From Mermis nigrescens (taxonomy: Eukaryota; Nematoda; Enoplea; Mermithida; Mermithidae), in assembly GCA_036768485.1 (NCBI GenBank), contig JAVLUZ010000154.1, forward strand, positions 39,924,851 to 39,988,850: a stretch of 64,000 bases of DNA, in the 5' to 3' direction. Position 1 is the first letter of the stretch; every line of letters starts with the position of its first letter. Under the pieces are notes generated by a model. The model made no database searches. It was given only the letters and a program-made list of their open reading frames with translations, and was not told the DNA's origin. The translations under genes and the position numbers were made by a program. This document shows, piece after piece, positions 46,357 through 56,489 of the stretch.

Positions 46357-46504
46357 TTTTTATGCAACAATTAAATATACTTCATTTGTAGCCATTTTTA
46401 TTAGTTCTGTTAATACATACCTTTCCATGTACTATGTTTTTGAAACAGGCTACAGCGTTGCAGCTTACTCATATTCTATAAATTGTTTAGGGTTAGCTAT
46501 CTGC

Positions 46505-46797
46505 AGCTGCAGCCATGGTTTTTTATGTCGGATGACGCACCAGCTGTTTTTAAAGCTTGGGCTTCTGTCTTTGGCGCCGGCTTAAGTCACAAATTATTAT
46601 GTCTTTGGCACGTGAAGCATAATTGGCTCCTGCAGTTGAAAAGGTGGAAGGACTAAGATACGCTAAAGCTGCAGTTGTTTGCCCTCCTTAGAGAGCCGGA
46701 TCAAGCTACATTTTTCCAGCAATGGAAGGAATTGCAACACCTTATTGAGGTCCTTTATATGCAACCTGGTCTTGCAAGTTATTTAAGTGAGTGTTCT
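46505..46797 (+). pseudogene. MULE transposase DDE-region fragment (unit C)
   Basis: As in unit B, but the stop after FGAG is absent (reads FGAGLSHKLLCLWHVKHNWL) and the later part is in better register (FFQQWKELQHLIEVLYMQPG, LASYLSE). A TAA still follows KRWKD. The motif F-M-S-D-D-A gives one of the expected acidic residues. Confidence 0.75.
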
Positions 46798-47748
46798 TAA
46801 CAATCCTTTGGCAGATTGGTATTGCGCACAACACAAAAATGTGCTTACTGCTATTTATGATTTATGTATAAATTCAAAGACAATGAAATAATGCTTTACA
46901 CTTCCTCTACTGCAAACACAGGGTATCCAAAAAACACTACCCTAGTTTTATATCATAGCTATAGAATCACGGCTGCTGGGCACATAAATTTTTTTAAACA
47001 AGAGAAAACAGGTCTAAAAAGACATTTTTACGTCTAAATCGCTTGAAAATGCACAATTTCTGGCTCGATTTGCTCGACAGTACCAAATCTTTGGACCCTT
47101 CCATTGGTGTAATACCTCCTTTTACCCCACCCTGTGTGCATGTATTCCCCACGTGCATGTCTTCTCAGCAGCCAAATTCTATGAGATTAAAAGTTGGGAT
47201 AAGGGTGACAAAGGAACAATTTTGTTAAGTTTTAGCCCATTCCGGAGTTGAAATTTTAGTTTTAGCATTTTGTGCAAGTTATCGTCTTAAGCCCCCTTTT
47301 CTGTGTTTTAACATGCATAGGCAGCACCATGCATGTAATGGCTCGAAATTTGGGTGGGGGTCGCCGACCATTATTACAGGGAAGGGAATTGGGGCAAGTT
47401 ATTCCATGTTTGGCCCAAAACACCAAAAACTGCCAAAAAATTCGTTTTTTCAGATTAGGGGTCACAACTTTCTGGATAGTGGGCGGTTGACTTTGGGTGG
47501 GGGATTATTTATCTCCCCTCTTACATGTATGGGCATCACCCAAACGTTGGGGTCCAATGGGGTAGAATGGCTAAAAATGGCACCAAAATTTAAATTCGTT
47601 GGGGGTCTATCAATTTTGGAGGTCTTTTAGATTCTAGAGGAGCGAGGTCCATCGAGAACCCAATGCCCATTTTGTGCTTGTATGAATACCACTCATCATT
47701 AATGTACGCTATTCAGAGGCCATTTATTTTGACAAAAATCGTTCCTTG

Positions 47749-48085
47749 GAATGGGCGGTTGGTTTTCAAAGAGATTCGCCGTTGAACACGAATATGTTTA
47801 TTGAAGCCTGTCATAAAGTATTAAAGCACAGCGGTCTCTATTTACGCGCCAAACAAAACCATTGTTTAGACTATCTACTGCATATTCTGACATCACTGAG
47901 CGATGACTACAGATTACATTATATGGTCAAACAGCACAACGTAGCTGATTGTCAAATCAATTTCTGCGTTCGAATGTTGAACCAGCAACATCGGCGTTCT
48001 ATGGTACTGACATCGGATTCAAAGTTGTTACAGAAGACAAAGAGTGAATGGTTAATGGATCACATGGCCAATCCTATCTCGTTGA
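47749..48085 (+). pseudogene. MULE transposase C-terminal exon (unit C)
   Basis: Reads EWAVGFQRDSPLNTNMFIEA, CHKVLKHSGLYLRAKQNH, LLHILTSLSDDYRLHYMVKQ, HNVADCQINF and ends DHMANPISL before a GTAAGT donor at 48086. This version keeps the CHKVLK motif intact. The last MULE exon expected after it may survive only in the scrap at 57195-57464. Confidence 0.7.
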
Positions 48086-48104
48086 GTAAGTTTTTTTTGT
48101 TTTT

Positions 48105-48206
48105 TGGCATCCAGAAATTGCGAGAAAAAAACAAAAAATTTAGAAATAAATTCTGGGGGTATTTTGGTTTCTGGGGGATTGAATACCCCTGAACGCCCAT
48201 GTGCGG
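48105..48206 (-). mobile_element. Old MITE-A fragment in the MULE intron
   Basis: GCATCCAGAAATTGCGAGAA through ATTCTGGGGGTATTTTGG to ACGCCCATGTGCGG. Its 3' half was interrupted by the next copy. Confidence 0.65.
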
Positions 48207-48214
48207 GTCGGGAC

Positions 48215-48456
48215 CATACGTGCGCAGCAAGAAAATTTTGGGGGAGCAAGATTTTTCAAAGGTCAAAAAATGAAAAATGGCCTTTAAAATGGTGGTATGG
48301 CGTAAAAACACAATTTTTCGACGTTTCTCATCAAGTGCTATCCATTGGCATCAGAAAATTGCGAAAAAACGAGAAAAAAATTTCAAAAATTGAATTCTGG
48401 GGGGTATTTTGGTTTCTGGGGGTGCATACCCCCCAAACCCCCCATGCCCAGGTGTG
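48215..48456 (-). mobile_element. MITE-A, 242 bp, with perfect duplication GTCGGGAC
   Basis: It starts CATACGTGCGCAGCAAG and ends CATGCCCAGGTGTG. GTCGGGAC lies at 48207-48214 and 48457-48464. The same insertion begins in unit B, so it was present before the unit was duplicated. Confidence 0.93.
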
Positions 48457-48626
48457 GTCGGGACCCAAATTATCTAATCGGACCTCATCATGATACATAT
48501 TTTTGGGCAGTTTCTGGCAAATTTTGGCCCATTATTCATCTCAGGGGCCCCTCAGTACCCATAATTTCAATCCAGCTAATGTTTTGGTGTAGAACACTAT
48601 CACATAAGGGATTTGGGGGTATGCAC

Positions 48627-48875
48627 CATACCTGGGCGTAGGGGGTATGCACCTACCAGAAACCAAAATACTCCCCCCCAGAAATTAAAATACCCCCGGA
48701 TTCAATTTTGAAAGAAGTTTTTTGTTTTATTCGCAATTTTTGGTGCCAATGGATAGTGCTCGAGGAGAAACGTTGAAAAACGGTGTTTTTTCGCCATACC
48801 ACCATTTTTAAGGCCATTTTTTGACCTTTGAAAAATCTCGCGCCCTGTTTAAAGCTTTGGTGCTGCCCACCTATG
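48627..48875 (+). mobile_element. MITE-A, 249 bp, inserted in another MITE-A
   Basis: CATACCTGGGCGTAGGGGG to TGGTGCTGCCCACCTATG, with perfect duplication GTATGCAC (48619-48626 and 48876-48883). The target is the GGGGGTATGCACC box of an older copy, whose remainder continues as CCCAGAAGGCCAAATACC to about 48937. Confidence 0.93.
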
Positions 48876-49077
48876 GTATGCACCTCCCAGAAGGCCAAAT
48901 ACCCACCAAAAACCAAAATTCCCCAGAATTCAATGGCTGTTTAGAGCGAAGGATTGAAAAAAATTAATGCACTTGAGCCAACAGATCAGTGAAAAGCGTA
49001 TAACATATTTTCTACAGCTTTTTGAAATCAAAAGTCCAACAGGAATCAGCCACATTTTTCTGGGGTTGAGCTAGCAA

Positions 49078-49256
49078 CTATTCTCCAGGCACGTAGCTGG
49101 CCGTCCTATTTTTGGGGGACCAACATCAATTTTGGGGACTAAGCTCAATGCCACAAATAGCACAAAATAATGTTTAAAAAGTCCTATTTCTCCAATTTTT
49201 TCGAATTGGGGGAGGGGTCCGCCGGACTCCGGACCCCTCATTCCCCCAGAGCTATT
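49078..49256. repeat. Repeat-L copy 1
   Basis: TGGCCGTCCTATTTTTGGGG through AATAGCACAAAATAATG to TTCCCCCAGAGCTATTA is shared with 61397-61562. It lies just left of the MULE unit D remnant. Superfamily unknown. Confidence 0.7.
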
Positions 49257-49267
49257 AATCACCCCAA

Positions 49268-49345
49268 GAAATATATTTGCTTGTAACCATGCATTTTGGT
49301 ATTCTGTCGACTCTAATTGCTGATAAAGGCTACTTTAGAGTTTAA
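49268..49345 (+). mobile_element. MULE-type unit D remnant, left of the Harbinger insertion
   Basis: GGTATTCTGTCGACTCTAATT and CTACTTTAGA parallel the block near 31960-32010 in unit A (CAGTATTCTGTCGGTTTCAT, TCTATTTAGA). The match breaks at TAA and resumes at 56196. Confidence 0.6.
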
Positions 49346-49365
49346 AGCCCGCTTCAGAAGTAAAT

Positions 49366-49545
49366 GTCGGCAATATCGCCAATTTTTGTTGGCGACATCG
49401 CCAATGTTGCCGACTTTTGTTGGGGATATTGCCGATATTGCCGACAAAAATCGGCAATATCAGCAATATCGCCGAGTTTTATCGGCAATATTGCCGACAT
49501 CACAGACAAAATTCAGCGATATTGTTGACATCGCGGGTAAGAATA
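49366..49545. repeat. Left subterminal array of palindromic GGCAATATTGCC motifs
   Basis: About nine units of a 20-26 bp type: GTCGGCAATATCGCCAATTT, TGTTGGCGACATCGCC, CCGATATTGCCGACAAAAATC. GGCAATATTGCC and CGATATCG cores are self-complementary. The array adjoins the terminal repeat, so it probably binds transposase or its partner (inference). Confidence 0.85.
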
Positions 49546-50499
49546 TTTTAAATAGCCTCATGTTGAAAAGCAAAACACTCAAAATATTGACCACTTTGAT
49601 GTGAAAATGGACATTGAGCAGCTGTGTGCGGTATTGCAGGTTTATTTAAGTTATAAATCTTATAAATTGATACGAAAATTGCGACAACAAACTCGCTATA
49701 TTTTTAAAGTGCATGAAAAATATGGTCATTACCATGCACTTATTCCGCAGATGCACCTTACTGACCATGAAAGTTTTTTCAAGTTTTTTCGCATGTTGCC
49801 TGCAAAATTTGATGAGTTCCTGACTAAGGTTGGTCCCCTTATCCAGAAAAGCAATAGGTGGAGAAAGCCTATTTCCCCAGGCGAAAGATTAGCTATAACT
49901 TTACCGTATCTGTCTACTGGAGAAGAAATGCAAGACATTTCCTATAATTTTCGTGTTGGGTTTTCAACTGTTTCTGGAATTATTCGAGAGACTTGAGAAG
50001 CACTGTGGGTAGTATTGCAGCCGGATCACCTACCAAAGCCGACAAGAGAATCATGGAGGTCGATTGCGGATGAATTTGATAAAAAATGGAATTTTCCGCA
50101 TTGTATTGGTGCAATCAATGGAAAACACGTCACAATTCAAGCTCCAAAATTAAGCGGCTCTCAATTTTATAATTATAAACATCAATTTAGCAAAATTTTT
50201 TTGGCGATAGTTGATGCCAATTACAGATTTGTGATTGTTGATATTGGTGCTGATGGTCGCATGAGCGACGGCGGATTATTTGCAGGAGCACCTATTGGAA
50301 GGACTTTATCTGAAAATTCACTGGAAGTTCCCGATGCTGATTTTTTGAATGGATTTGATAAAGAGCTTCCATTTGTGCTTGTCGGGGACCAAGGTTTTCC
50401 TTTAAAACCTTGCTTAATGCGTCCGTATCCAGACAATCAAATAACGGAAGAAAAGAAGATTTTTAATAATAGGTAAAACTTAAGTAGTAAATGACCCTT

Positions 50500-51170
50500 A
50501 AAACATTCCTTGGTCACCTTACCTCCTTTAAAATCTCTCAAATATTACAAATGAAAATTTTTATTAAAGAATACATTTACGCACAGAGTTGCATATGGAG
50601 GGGATTATTTGTCTAGATCAGACAAGTACGTGATGGGTTTAGGGAGTCTAAACCATCTAAATGGAAAAATATAAAAAATTTAAAAAAATGACGTCAAATG
50701 ACGGTTTAACGTGGATGAAAATCAAAAATTTTCTTCAAAAGTGCTAAGTGACTATAAATTGTGGAACAGCATACTGTTTAAGCTATTTTAGCAATTAAAT
50801 AACTTTTTCAAGTTGCACAAAACACTTATAGACTGACCCCCAGAGTAGCGTTGGCAGAATGCCGAAAAATGGATTAACTTATATTTTTTTTGAGTGACTC
50901 ACCCCAGTTTGATGGATTTCAAGAGAGGCTGAGTGTACCCTGAATTCAGTTGTTTTTTAAAAAAGAACTCGTTCGAAATGGATGCATTTAAACTTTTTTT
51001 GACTTTAAAAACGAGAGAATCAAAATATAAATATATGTTATTAAAATTTAAATTACTTCCTGAACAATATACTGCGTCTGCTGGTGATCATAAATGATCA
51101 ACACCTAAACAACAGCAAGCAAATCTTGTGAGGTCCGATAAGGCAAATCACCAAAAATAGCACAAAAAAT
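50500..51170. other. Transposase intron, unassigned part
   Basis: AT-rich with no frame or family match, except a short CACACGAG-free stretch resembling neither MITE-A nor Repeat-H. Some AAATGACGTCAAATGACGG-like short direct repeats lie near 50690. Confidence 0.4.
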
Positions 51171-51227
51171 TTCAGTTCTGTGGTCTACCGTTTTTTTAGG
51201 GGGGATCTGCACCGGATGTTCAGGGGT

Positions 51228-51497
51228 CCAGACAATATGCATAACATGGCCGATTTGGGGGGGCAGTCGATCTGGGGATCAAAGAATGGGCCATTGTGGG
51301 CCAAAATGACTTCAAAAACTGATATACATGTTAAAATAAGGGTAAAACGAAATTATTCCACAATTTCTGGTCAATTTCTAGCACTCTTAAAGGAAATGTG
51401 CAATTTTTATCCATTTTCAGCCTTCATTTCGCCTTATTTCCCCAGAACATTTTTTTATTCTGGGGATCTAGATCCCAAACCCCCACGTGCATGTCTG
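51228..51497. repeat. Family K copy 3 in the transposase intron
   Basis: It shares CATTTTCAGCCTTCATTTCG and GGATCTAGATCCCAAACCCC with the copies near 700 and 13650, and ends ACGTGCATGTCTG. GTCCAGAC precedes it. Confidence 0.5.
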
Positions 51498-51612
51498 GAG
51501 ACTATAGATGGACATCAGCTAAAGTATTGGGGTCCGATGGGGCAAAATCGTCAGGGATAGCACAAAAGTTCAATCCTGTTTTATATCTTTTTTTTGGGAA
51601 TCTAGGGGTCCA

Positions 51613-51772
51613 GGCCATACATGGGCAGCACCAATATTCTGCAGGGGGTCAGGATGAGGGATGGGTATATCGCCAAAAACGTTATTAAAAATTGAATTCT
51701 GTGGGGTCTGCGTGGGGGGGGTATTTCATTTTCTGGGGGTGCAAAACCCTAAACCTCCCACGCCCATGTGTG
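51613..51772 (-). mobile_element. MITE-A, reverse, internally deleted
   Basis: CATACATGGGCAGCACC to CACGCCCATGTGTG, only 160 bp, lacking much of the core. The flanks GTCCAGGC (51605-51612) and GTCCAGAC (51773-51780) match at 7 of 8. Confidence 0.85.
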
Positions 51773-51780
51773 GTCCAGAC

Positions 51781-52046
51781 CACACGTACGCGTGGGGGTT
51801 GGGGGTATGCACCCCCCAGAAGTTGAAATACCCTCCCAGAAATCAAAATACCCCCCAGAAAATTTTTTTTGCTTTTTTAGCAATTTTTTAATGCAATTGG
51901 AAAGTGCTCGATGAGAAACGTCGAAAAATGGTGGTTTTTTGCCATACGACCACTTTTAAGACTATTTTGTGACCTTTGAAAATTTTTCACTCTTCTCAGA
52001 AATTTTTTCACCCCCCCCCCCAGAATTTTGGTGCTGCCCACCTATG
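51781..52046 (+). mobile_element. MITE-A, 266 bp, perfect duplication GTCCAGAC
   Basis: It starts CACACGTACGCGTGGGGG and ends TTGGTGCTGCCCACCTATG, with GTCCAGAC at 51773-51780 and 52047-52054. Its left duplication is also the right duplication of the preceding copy. Confidence 0.93.
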
Positions 52047-52054
52047 GTCCAGAC

Positions 52055-52071
52055 CCCTCATGCCCATGTGT
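52055..52071 (-). mobile_element. MITE-A end fragment, solo
   Basis: Only CCCCTCATGCCCATGTGTG-type end sequence is left, followed by another GTCCAGAC at 52072-52079. This is the fourth GTCCAG(A/G)C in a row. Confidence 0.6.
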
Positions 52072-52084
52072 GGTCCAGACCATC

Positions 52085-52470
52085 CGCGTTCCTGGGTTGG
52101 GGTTTGTTGGGTTGATCCCAGAATAGTTACTCACCCCGCAAAATGGCTGCAACCCCACAGAGTTGTCGATTTATCGATGAAAATTGTGAAAAGTTTGCCA
52201 AACGTTTTTAGCTCGTTTTTGACTCAATTTTTAGGCGTTTCGTACCATATACACATTTTTGACTATATTTTGTACAAAGTATTCCATTTTTTCAAACTTT
52301 TATAGAGATTTTATATATTTTAATGTTTTAAAACAAACATACAATGTTAGAAACGTAAAAAAACAATTCTTTTGACGTGTACTTAACGTTTTTAGCCAAG
52401 AAAGGCACTTTTTAAAAATTTTGGGGTCTGACCACCCTCCCCAAATTTCCATGCTGCACAAGTACATACA
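52085..52470 (+). repeat. Repeat-H copy 3
   Basis: Follows 2100-2460 in outline: GTTTTTAGCTCG, TTAGGCGTTTCGTACCATAT, ACGTTTTTAGCCAAGAAAGG. It is more diverged than the other copies. It ends at CCCATGCTG-like sequence 40 bp before exon 2 of the transposase. Confidence 0.5.
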
Positions 52471-53629
52471 GGTTAGTCAGACCCCACTTGCAACTCCGAA
52501 GGTCCTTAAAAAATTGATTTGCAATGAAATTCAAACTCATATTGAGTCGAGCTCATCGAGTTGTTGAAAATGCATTTGGAATAGCGGCAGCTCAATGGAG
52601 AATTCTGCTTCGACCTATTATCACCTCAGAAACGACTATAGATGAAATCATAAAAGCCATTGTTTGCCTACATAATTTTTTGATGGTCAAAACGTCCTAC
52701 TGCCCGATTTCCTATGTAGATTGTGAAGTAAAGCAATGAAATTTCAAAGAAGGTGACTGGAGACTAGAAGTTGAAGATGACAGTCCCTTTTTACGTTCTG
52801 CGCGAAATCTGGGTAGTAATCATTCTGCTGCGCAAGCTCAAGAAATTCGAGATGATTTGAAACCATATTTTTTGACTGAATCTGGCTCTGTTTCATGGCA
52901 AATATCTCATGTTTGCAGAGGCTTAAATGCGCTAACTTAAAAAGTATCAAAATTTTTTAATAAAACAGCGATTGACTTATTTGTCTTACCATGTTGAGGC
53001 TACTCGCTGAGTTCACAATCATTTTATTTCAATTCGCAAAATCAAATCTGAATATCAATTTCCAGAGTAGTTGTACGCCTGAATCTGACTATATAGAGGT
53101 TGCTGACTAATCACAGACAACCCTTGAGACAATCCTAAAACATCAGCTTCTTGTTCGGCGGTTTCAATAACTTGCATAATTTGTATTTTTGTGCGCATTC
53201 TAAGTCTTGTCGGAAGGCGTTGTAAAGCTTCCCCTATACTTTGACCAAATAATTCTTGTTTTGACGGTGTTTTGGAAGCAAAAGAATTAGTCTTTTTGAC
53301 CAGAGATTGGAGGAGAAGTAATTCCTGTTTTTCACGTTGAATCTTAAATTTCTGCGCCGGGTTAACCTTCTGATGTTTTAGCGCCTGACTTTCCTCGGAA
53401 CTGGACACAGATGGCGAACGAGCGTTGAGTACCAATTCTTCCATCACATCAGTCGTTTCTAAGATCAGACAATTTAGAGTCACTTCCTGTAAGATTCAGC
53501 CCGGCCATGCAGCGAGCATGGACAAGTCAAAAAATAACTCCAATTTTAACAGATGTATATTATATAGTTTACAAAAAAATGAAGTGACTCTTAATACTTA
53601 CTTTTTTGTACAGGTAATTTAAAGCTTTT

Positions 53630-54600
53630 GTAACCAAAACATGCAATTTTTTATCTGATGTGCATTATGAAGCTGTCGGAAATTTTGACAATTAACGGGA
53701 TGACCTCTCCGCACCCTTATATAAGATTTACTAAAAATAAGACAAAGACAATAAAAATTAAAATTGCAAAGAATGAAACAAAAATAAACCTGAAATTACA
53801 ATAATAACACATGACAGCAAGTTTGTGGATTTTGTTCTATTCAGAAGTAAATTAAATTTAATCAATTCTAGATCATAATTTTATGTTAATTTCAATTTAG
53901 GCTTTAAAATGTTTTCATCAAATTTTTGAGCTACTTGCATAATAAAATTTACGCAAATATAGGCTTTTTTGCGTATAAATATGAAGAAAGATAATTTGAA
54001 CGAAAATAAAGAATAACATTATCTTGGTATAGAACTAGATTGTATTAAATTATCTTTATATACATGATTATCTCCTTTAATATTTTGTGCAGCATAATTT
54101 ACTACCTTTGTAAAATATTAAACCTAATTTGCGTACTTGGCAGTGTAAACAAAAAATTCGTTTTACGTCTGTTTCTAAATAATTTTAGACAGTTTCTTAA
54201 AGAATTTTTCAAGATAATTTTGAATTTTTTTCTGTTCTGTGCACCTGAAAATTAAACAATAAAAGAATTTATTTAAGTGATAATTGTTGAATTCTGACTG
54301 CATCAAACATTTATACGTTATAGCAATATGATTTTTTATTCCCCATGAGAACCTTTTTTATAAATTAAAATATGAAATTTTCTAAAACTATGTAACCTTT
54401 GCAATATACAAATGTTTAAAACAAATTTCTACGCGCTAATGCAAAACCGAACATAGATTTGTAGCTAGCAATTTAAGCTATTTAATACTTTCTACAGATT
54501 TTAACTCGCATTTTATGCTCTAATTTTTTCAATCTGTTTCACTTATTTCATGCATAATCATTTTTAGAAAAACGCATTATTTTAAAAAATATGTAAAAAT
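53630..54600. other. AT-rich intron of the MADF-BESS gene, nothing recognised
   Basis: Very AT-rich, with many short stop-bounded frames and no repeat shared with the rest of the window. Confidence 0.5.
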
Positions 54601-55084
54601 GAACAACGTCAAACGGTCTTACCTGACTCAAAAGTTGTGTGCTCCGGATCATCGGAATTGTCCTCAATATTCGAGACTGTGGCTGTGTAAGCAAAAATTT
54701 GCAGTCTTAGCATATATAATAAGCAGATCTTGTATGTTACTGTCAAAAAAGTTACGATCGAGTTTTTATGAAGTCTGACAAAAATGACATAATATTGAAG
54801 TAAGCAAACATTTTTTTCCGAGAACATGCGCCTGATCTAGTTGGTTGAGCTGCCAACAATCGCTTCTCCCGGCTAAAATAAGTACGCAGGGTATCCCACC
54901 ATTTCTTGCACGTTTTTCCTGCAAAAAAAGTGGAGAAAAATGGTTGTATGAGGAATGCATAAATATTATAAAAATTCGTATTAGGGAAGGAGCCATGACA
55001 GAACCTATTATACATACCTTGGTAAAAAAATTCAATATGAGAAAAAATTATTAATTTTATGCAAAGAAATGGGTGGCAATCATA

Positions 55085-55262
55085 CACAATCTTAAGGGGG
55101 TTTGGGGGTTTTAACCCTCATAAAACTTTTTCACCTTCCCCCAGAATTTGCGATTTTTATACTCTAGAAAGATGGAGCATAGTTAGAAACGTCAAACCCA
55201 AAAGAGGCACTTCAAGATTTCACCCTACCCCCTAGAATTCCCATGCTGTGCGTGTCTGTGAC
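55085..55262 (+). repeat. Repeat-H copy 4, internally deleted
   Basis: GGGGGTTTGGGGGTTTTAAC, ACTCTAGAAAGATGGAGCAT and CCCAAAAGAGGCACTT represent the two ends of Repeat-H with the middle missing. It lies in intron 1 of the MADF-BESS gene. Confidence 0.6.
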
Positions 55263-55847
55263 ACTGACAATGGCTTAAATAAAAACAGTTCTAATCACCA
55301 TTAGCATTTAAGCAGCAGACTACTCTCAACTTTTATTCAATCAATACCAATAAACAATTTTCTGAATTTTTTTACCGTTAGATGACAATTGACGCGCGAT
55401 TTTGGACCACAAATTTTTCTTCTTTTTTGTGTCTTTATAGTCCGGAACTCTAAAATTCCATAAATGGGGATAACCACGCACTAATTCAATTAATTGTTCG
55501 TCAAAGGCACTGGACATTTCTCGTGAAAAAAATGGCAATTCTTCTCAAGTATCAAATAATACGAAAGAAAGTAAATATTTTCTACTATTGATTGAAAAGT
55601 AAGTTTTTGACAATCTTTGCAGGATAAAACGTTACATGAGAATAATATGAACCTCACGCTTACTTGGTTTGCTGCATTTAATCTAATTAAAATTCATGAT
55701 GTCCCCAAAAATAACTTGATATATGTACATATGTATCGACTGCACGTGTGTACTAACTTTGTTAATGCATTTGTATGTACTACGTGGCTTGCCTGTGTTT
55801 TTGTTCCTCTCTATACTTTGTACATGAATTGTTGGCGATATCGCAGA

Positions 55848-56176
55848 AAAATAGAAATGGATCCTATTCCCCCAATTTTAGTTGGCGATATTGCGGACTA
55901 AAATTGGCAATATTGCCACTATCGCCGACAGAAATTGGCAACATTGCCAATATTGCCGACATAAGTCAGCGACATTGCCGATATTGGTGACAAAAGTTGG
56001 CAACATTGCCGATATTGCCAACAAAAGTCAGCGATGTCACCAATATCGCCGATAAAAATCGGCCACATCGCCAATATTGCCAACAAAAGTTGGCAATATT
56101 AGCGATATCACCAACTGAAAATTGGGCACTTGTGAACCGGGAAAAACAGTCAGCAATATCAGCGATATTGCCGACA
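55848..56176. repeat. Right subterminal array of palindromic GGCGATATTGCC motifs
   Basis: About fifteen 18-24 bp units, for example AAATTGGCAATATTGCC, ACTATCGCCGACAGAAATTGG and CGATATTGCCAACAAAAGTC. It is about twice the length of the left array. Units are imperfect but keep the self-complementary core. Confidence 0.85.
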
Positions 56177-56195
56177 GTTACTTCTGAAGCAGGCT

Positions 56196-56481
56196 TAAAT
56201 AATCAGAATTCTGTTTTCAAAGAATTTTATAATTAATCGATAATATTCTACCATTTAAATCAGGCAAACTTTTGCTTTAGTTTCACAATATTTTAGATTT
56301 GAGTGCAGAATGAGTCAAAAACTTAGTGGACCACTGCAAAAAATGATTTTATTATTGACAAATTGAGTAATAATGTCTGAATCTGAACATAATTCAACAT
56401 TTGAGTAAAACGCTAAATTGGCAAGATTCTTCTAGCTCTAAACTTCTTCTGTACTTGGCACCATCGCCGTTTCCAGTGCCA
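56196..56481 (+). mobile_element. MULE-type unit D remnant, right of the Harbinger insertion
   Basis: TAATAATCAGAATTCTGTTTTC, CAGAATGAGTCAAAAACTTAG, GACCACTGCAAAAAATG, CTGAACATAATTCAACA and GCCAGTCCCATCC match 32045-32335 of unit A in order, with many substitutions. This is an old copy. The alignment with 49268-49345 across the Harbinger element defines the empty site. Confidence 0.75.
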
Positions 56482-56489
56482 GTCCCATC

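Larger units (their letters stand above)
41985..48500 (+). mobile_element. MULE-type unit C
   Basis: It begins inside the element, at the position corresponding to 35597 in unit B, and follows B in order to about 48306. It then continues past B's end through MITE insertions. Differences from B are scattered single bases and short deletions. Its transposase fragments are slightly better preserved than those of B. Beyond 48500 the MULE match is unclear. Confidence 0.75.
49607..52940 (+). pseudogene. PIF/Harbinger DDE transposase, two exons, inactivated
   Basis: Cuts and pastes the element. Exon 1 (49607-50472) starts MDIEQLCAVLQVYL and has an N-terminal helical region (PGERLAITLPYLSTGEEMQD) and the first half of the DDE_Tnp_4 nuclease (WNFPHCIGAINGKHV, VDIGADGRMSDGG, FVLVGDQGFPLKP, LMRPYP). 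Donor GTAAAA follows 50472 in phase 2. Exon 2 (about 52541-52940) gives SRAHRVVENAFGI, IKAIVCLHNFL and a tail ending SGSVSWQISHVCRG. The first acidic residue is Asn in IGAINGKH (family: D). The second (VGDQG) and the Glu (VVENAFG) remain. TGA codons break the frame at 49994 (after IIRET, where Cys is usual) and 52737. The exon 2 acceptor is poor. A 2-kb intron full of MITEs separates the exons. Confidence 0.9.
53055..55517 (-). pseudogene. MADF-BESS DNA-binding gene of the Harbinger element
   Basis: Partner protein expected to bind the element ends. Exon 1 (55517-55376) gives the first half of a MADF domain: MSSAFDEQLIELVRGYPHLW, then LWSKIARQL, leaving phase 1. Exon 2 (54918-54756) opens after CTTTTTTTGCAG with KTCKKWWDTLRTYFSREKR and ends MSFLSDFIKTRS. 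Exon 3 (54682-54623) gives an acidic linker, VSNIEDNSDDPEHTTFESG. Exon 4 (53486-53055) holds a Ser/Gln-rich linker and a BESS motif (FGQSIGEALQRLPTRLRMRT), ending at TGA. Exon 2 to 3 phases do not agree (2 against 1), and exon 4 joins in the wrong frame at its first codons, so one or two indels have probably inactivated it. Confidence 0.8.
49346..56195. mobile_element. Complete PIF/Harbinger element, 6,850 bp
   Basis: The termini AGCCCGCTTCAGAAGTAA and the inverted form of AGCCTGCTTCAGAAGTAA are followed on both sides by TGTCGGCAATATCGC. The 3-bp target duplication is TAA (49343-49345 and 56196-56198), as PIF/Harbinger elements use. It contains a DDE transposase on the plus strand and a MADF-BESS gene on the minus strand, the two-gene plan of this superfamily (transposase plus a DNA-binding partner that brings it to the ends). 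Both genes are damaged, and several MITEs have inserted in the transposase intron. Confidence 0.92.

Noticed and set aside
49994..52739. Reassignment of TGA as a sense codon, since both transposase stops are TGA
   Set aside because: The MADF-BESS exon 4 ends at TGA in the expected place, and the element shows other damage (Asp to Asn, phase errors). Ordinary decay is enough.
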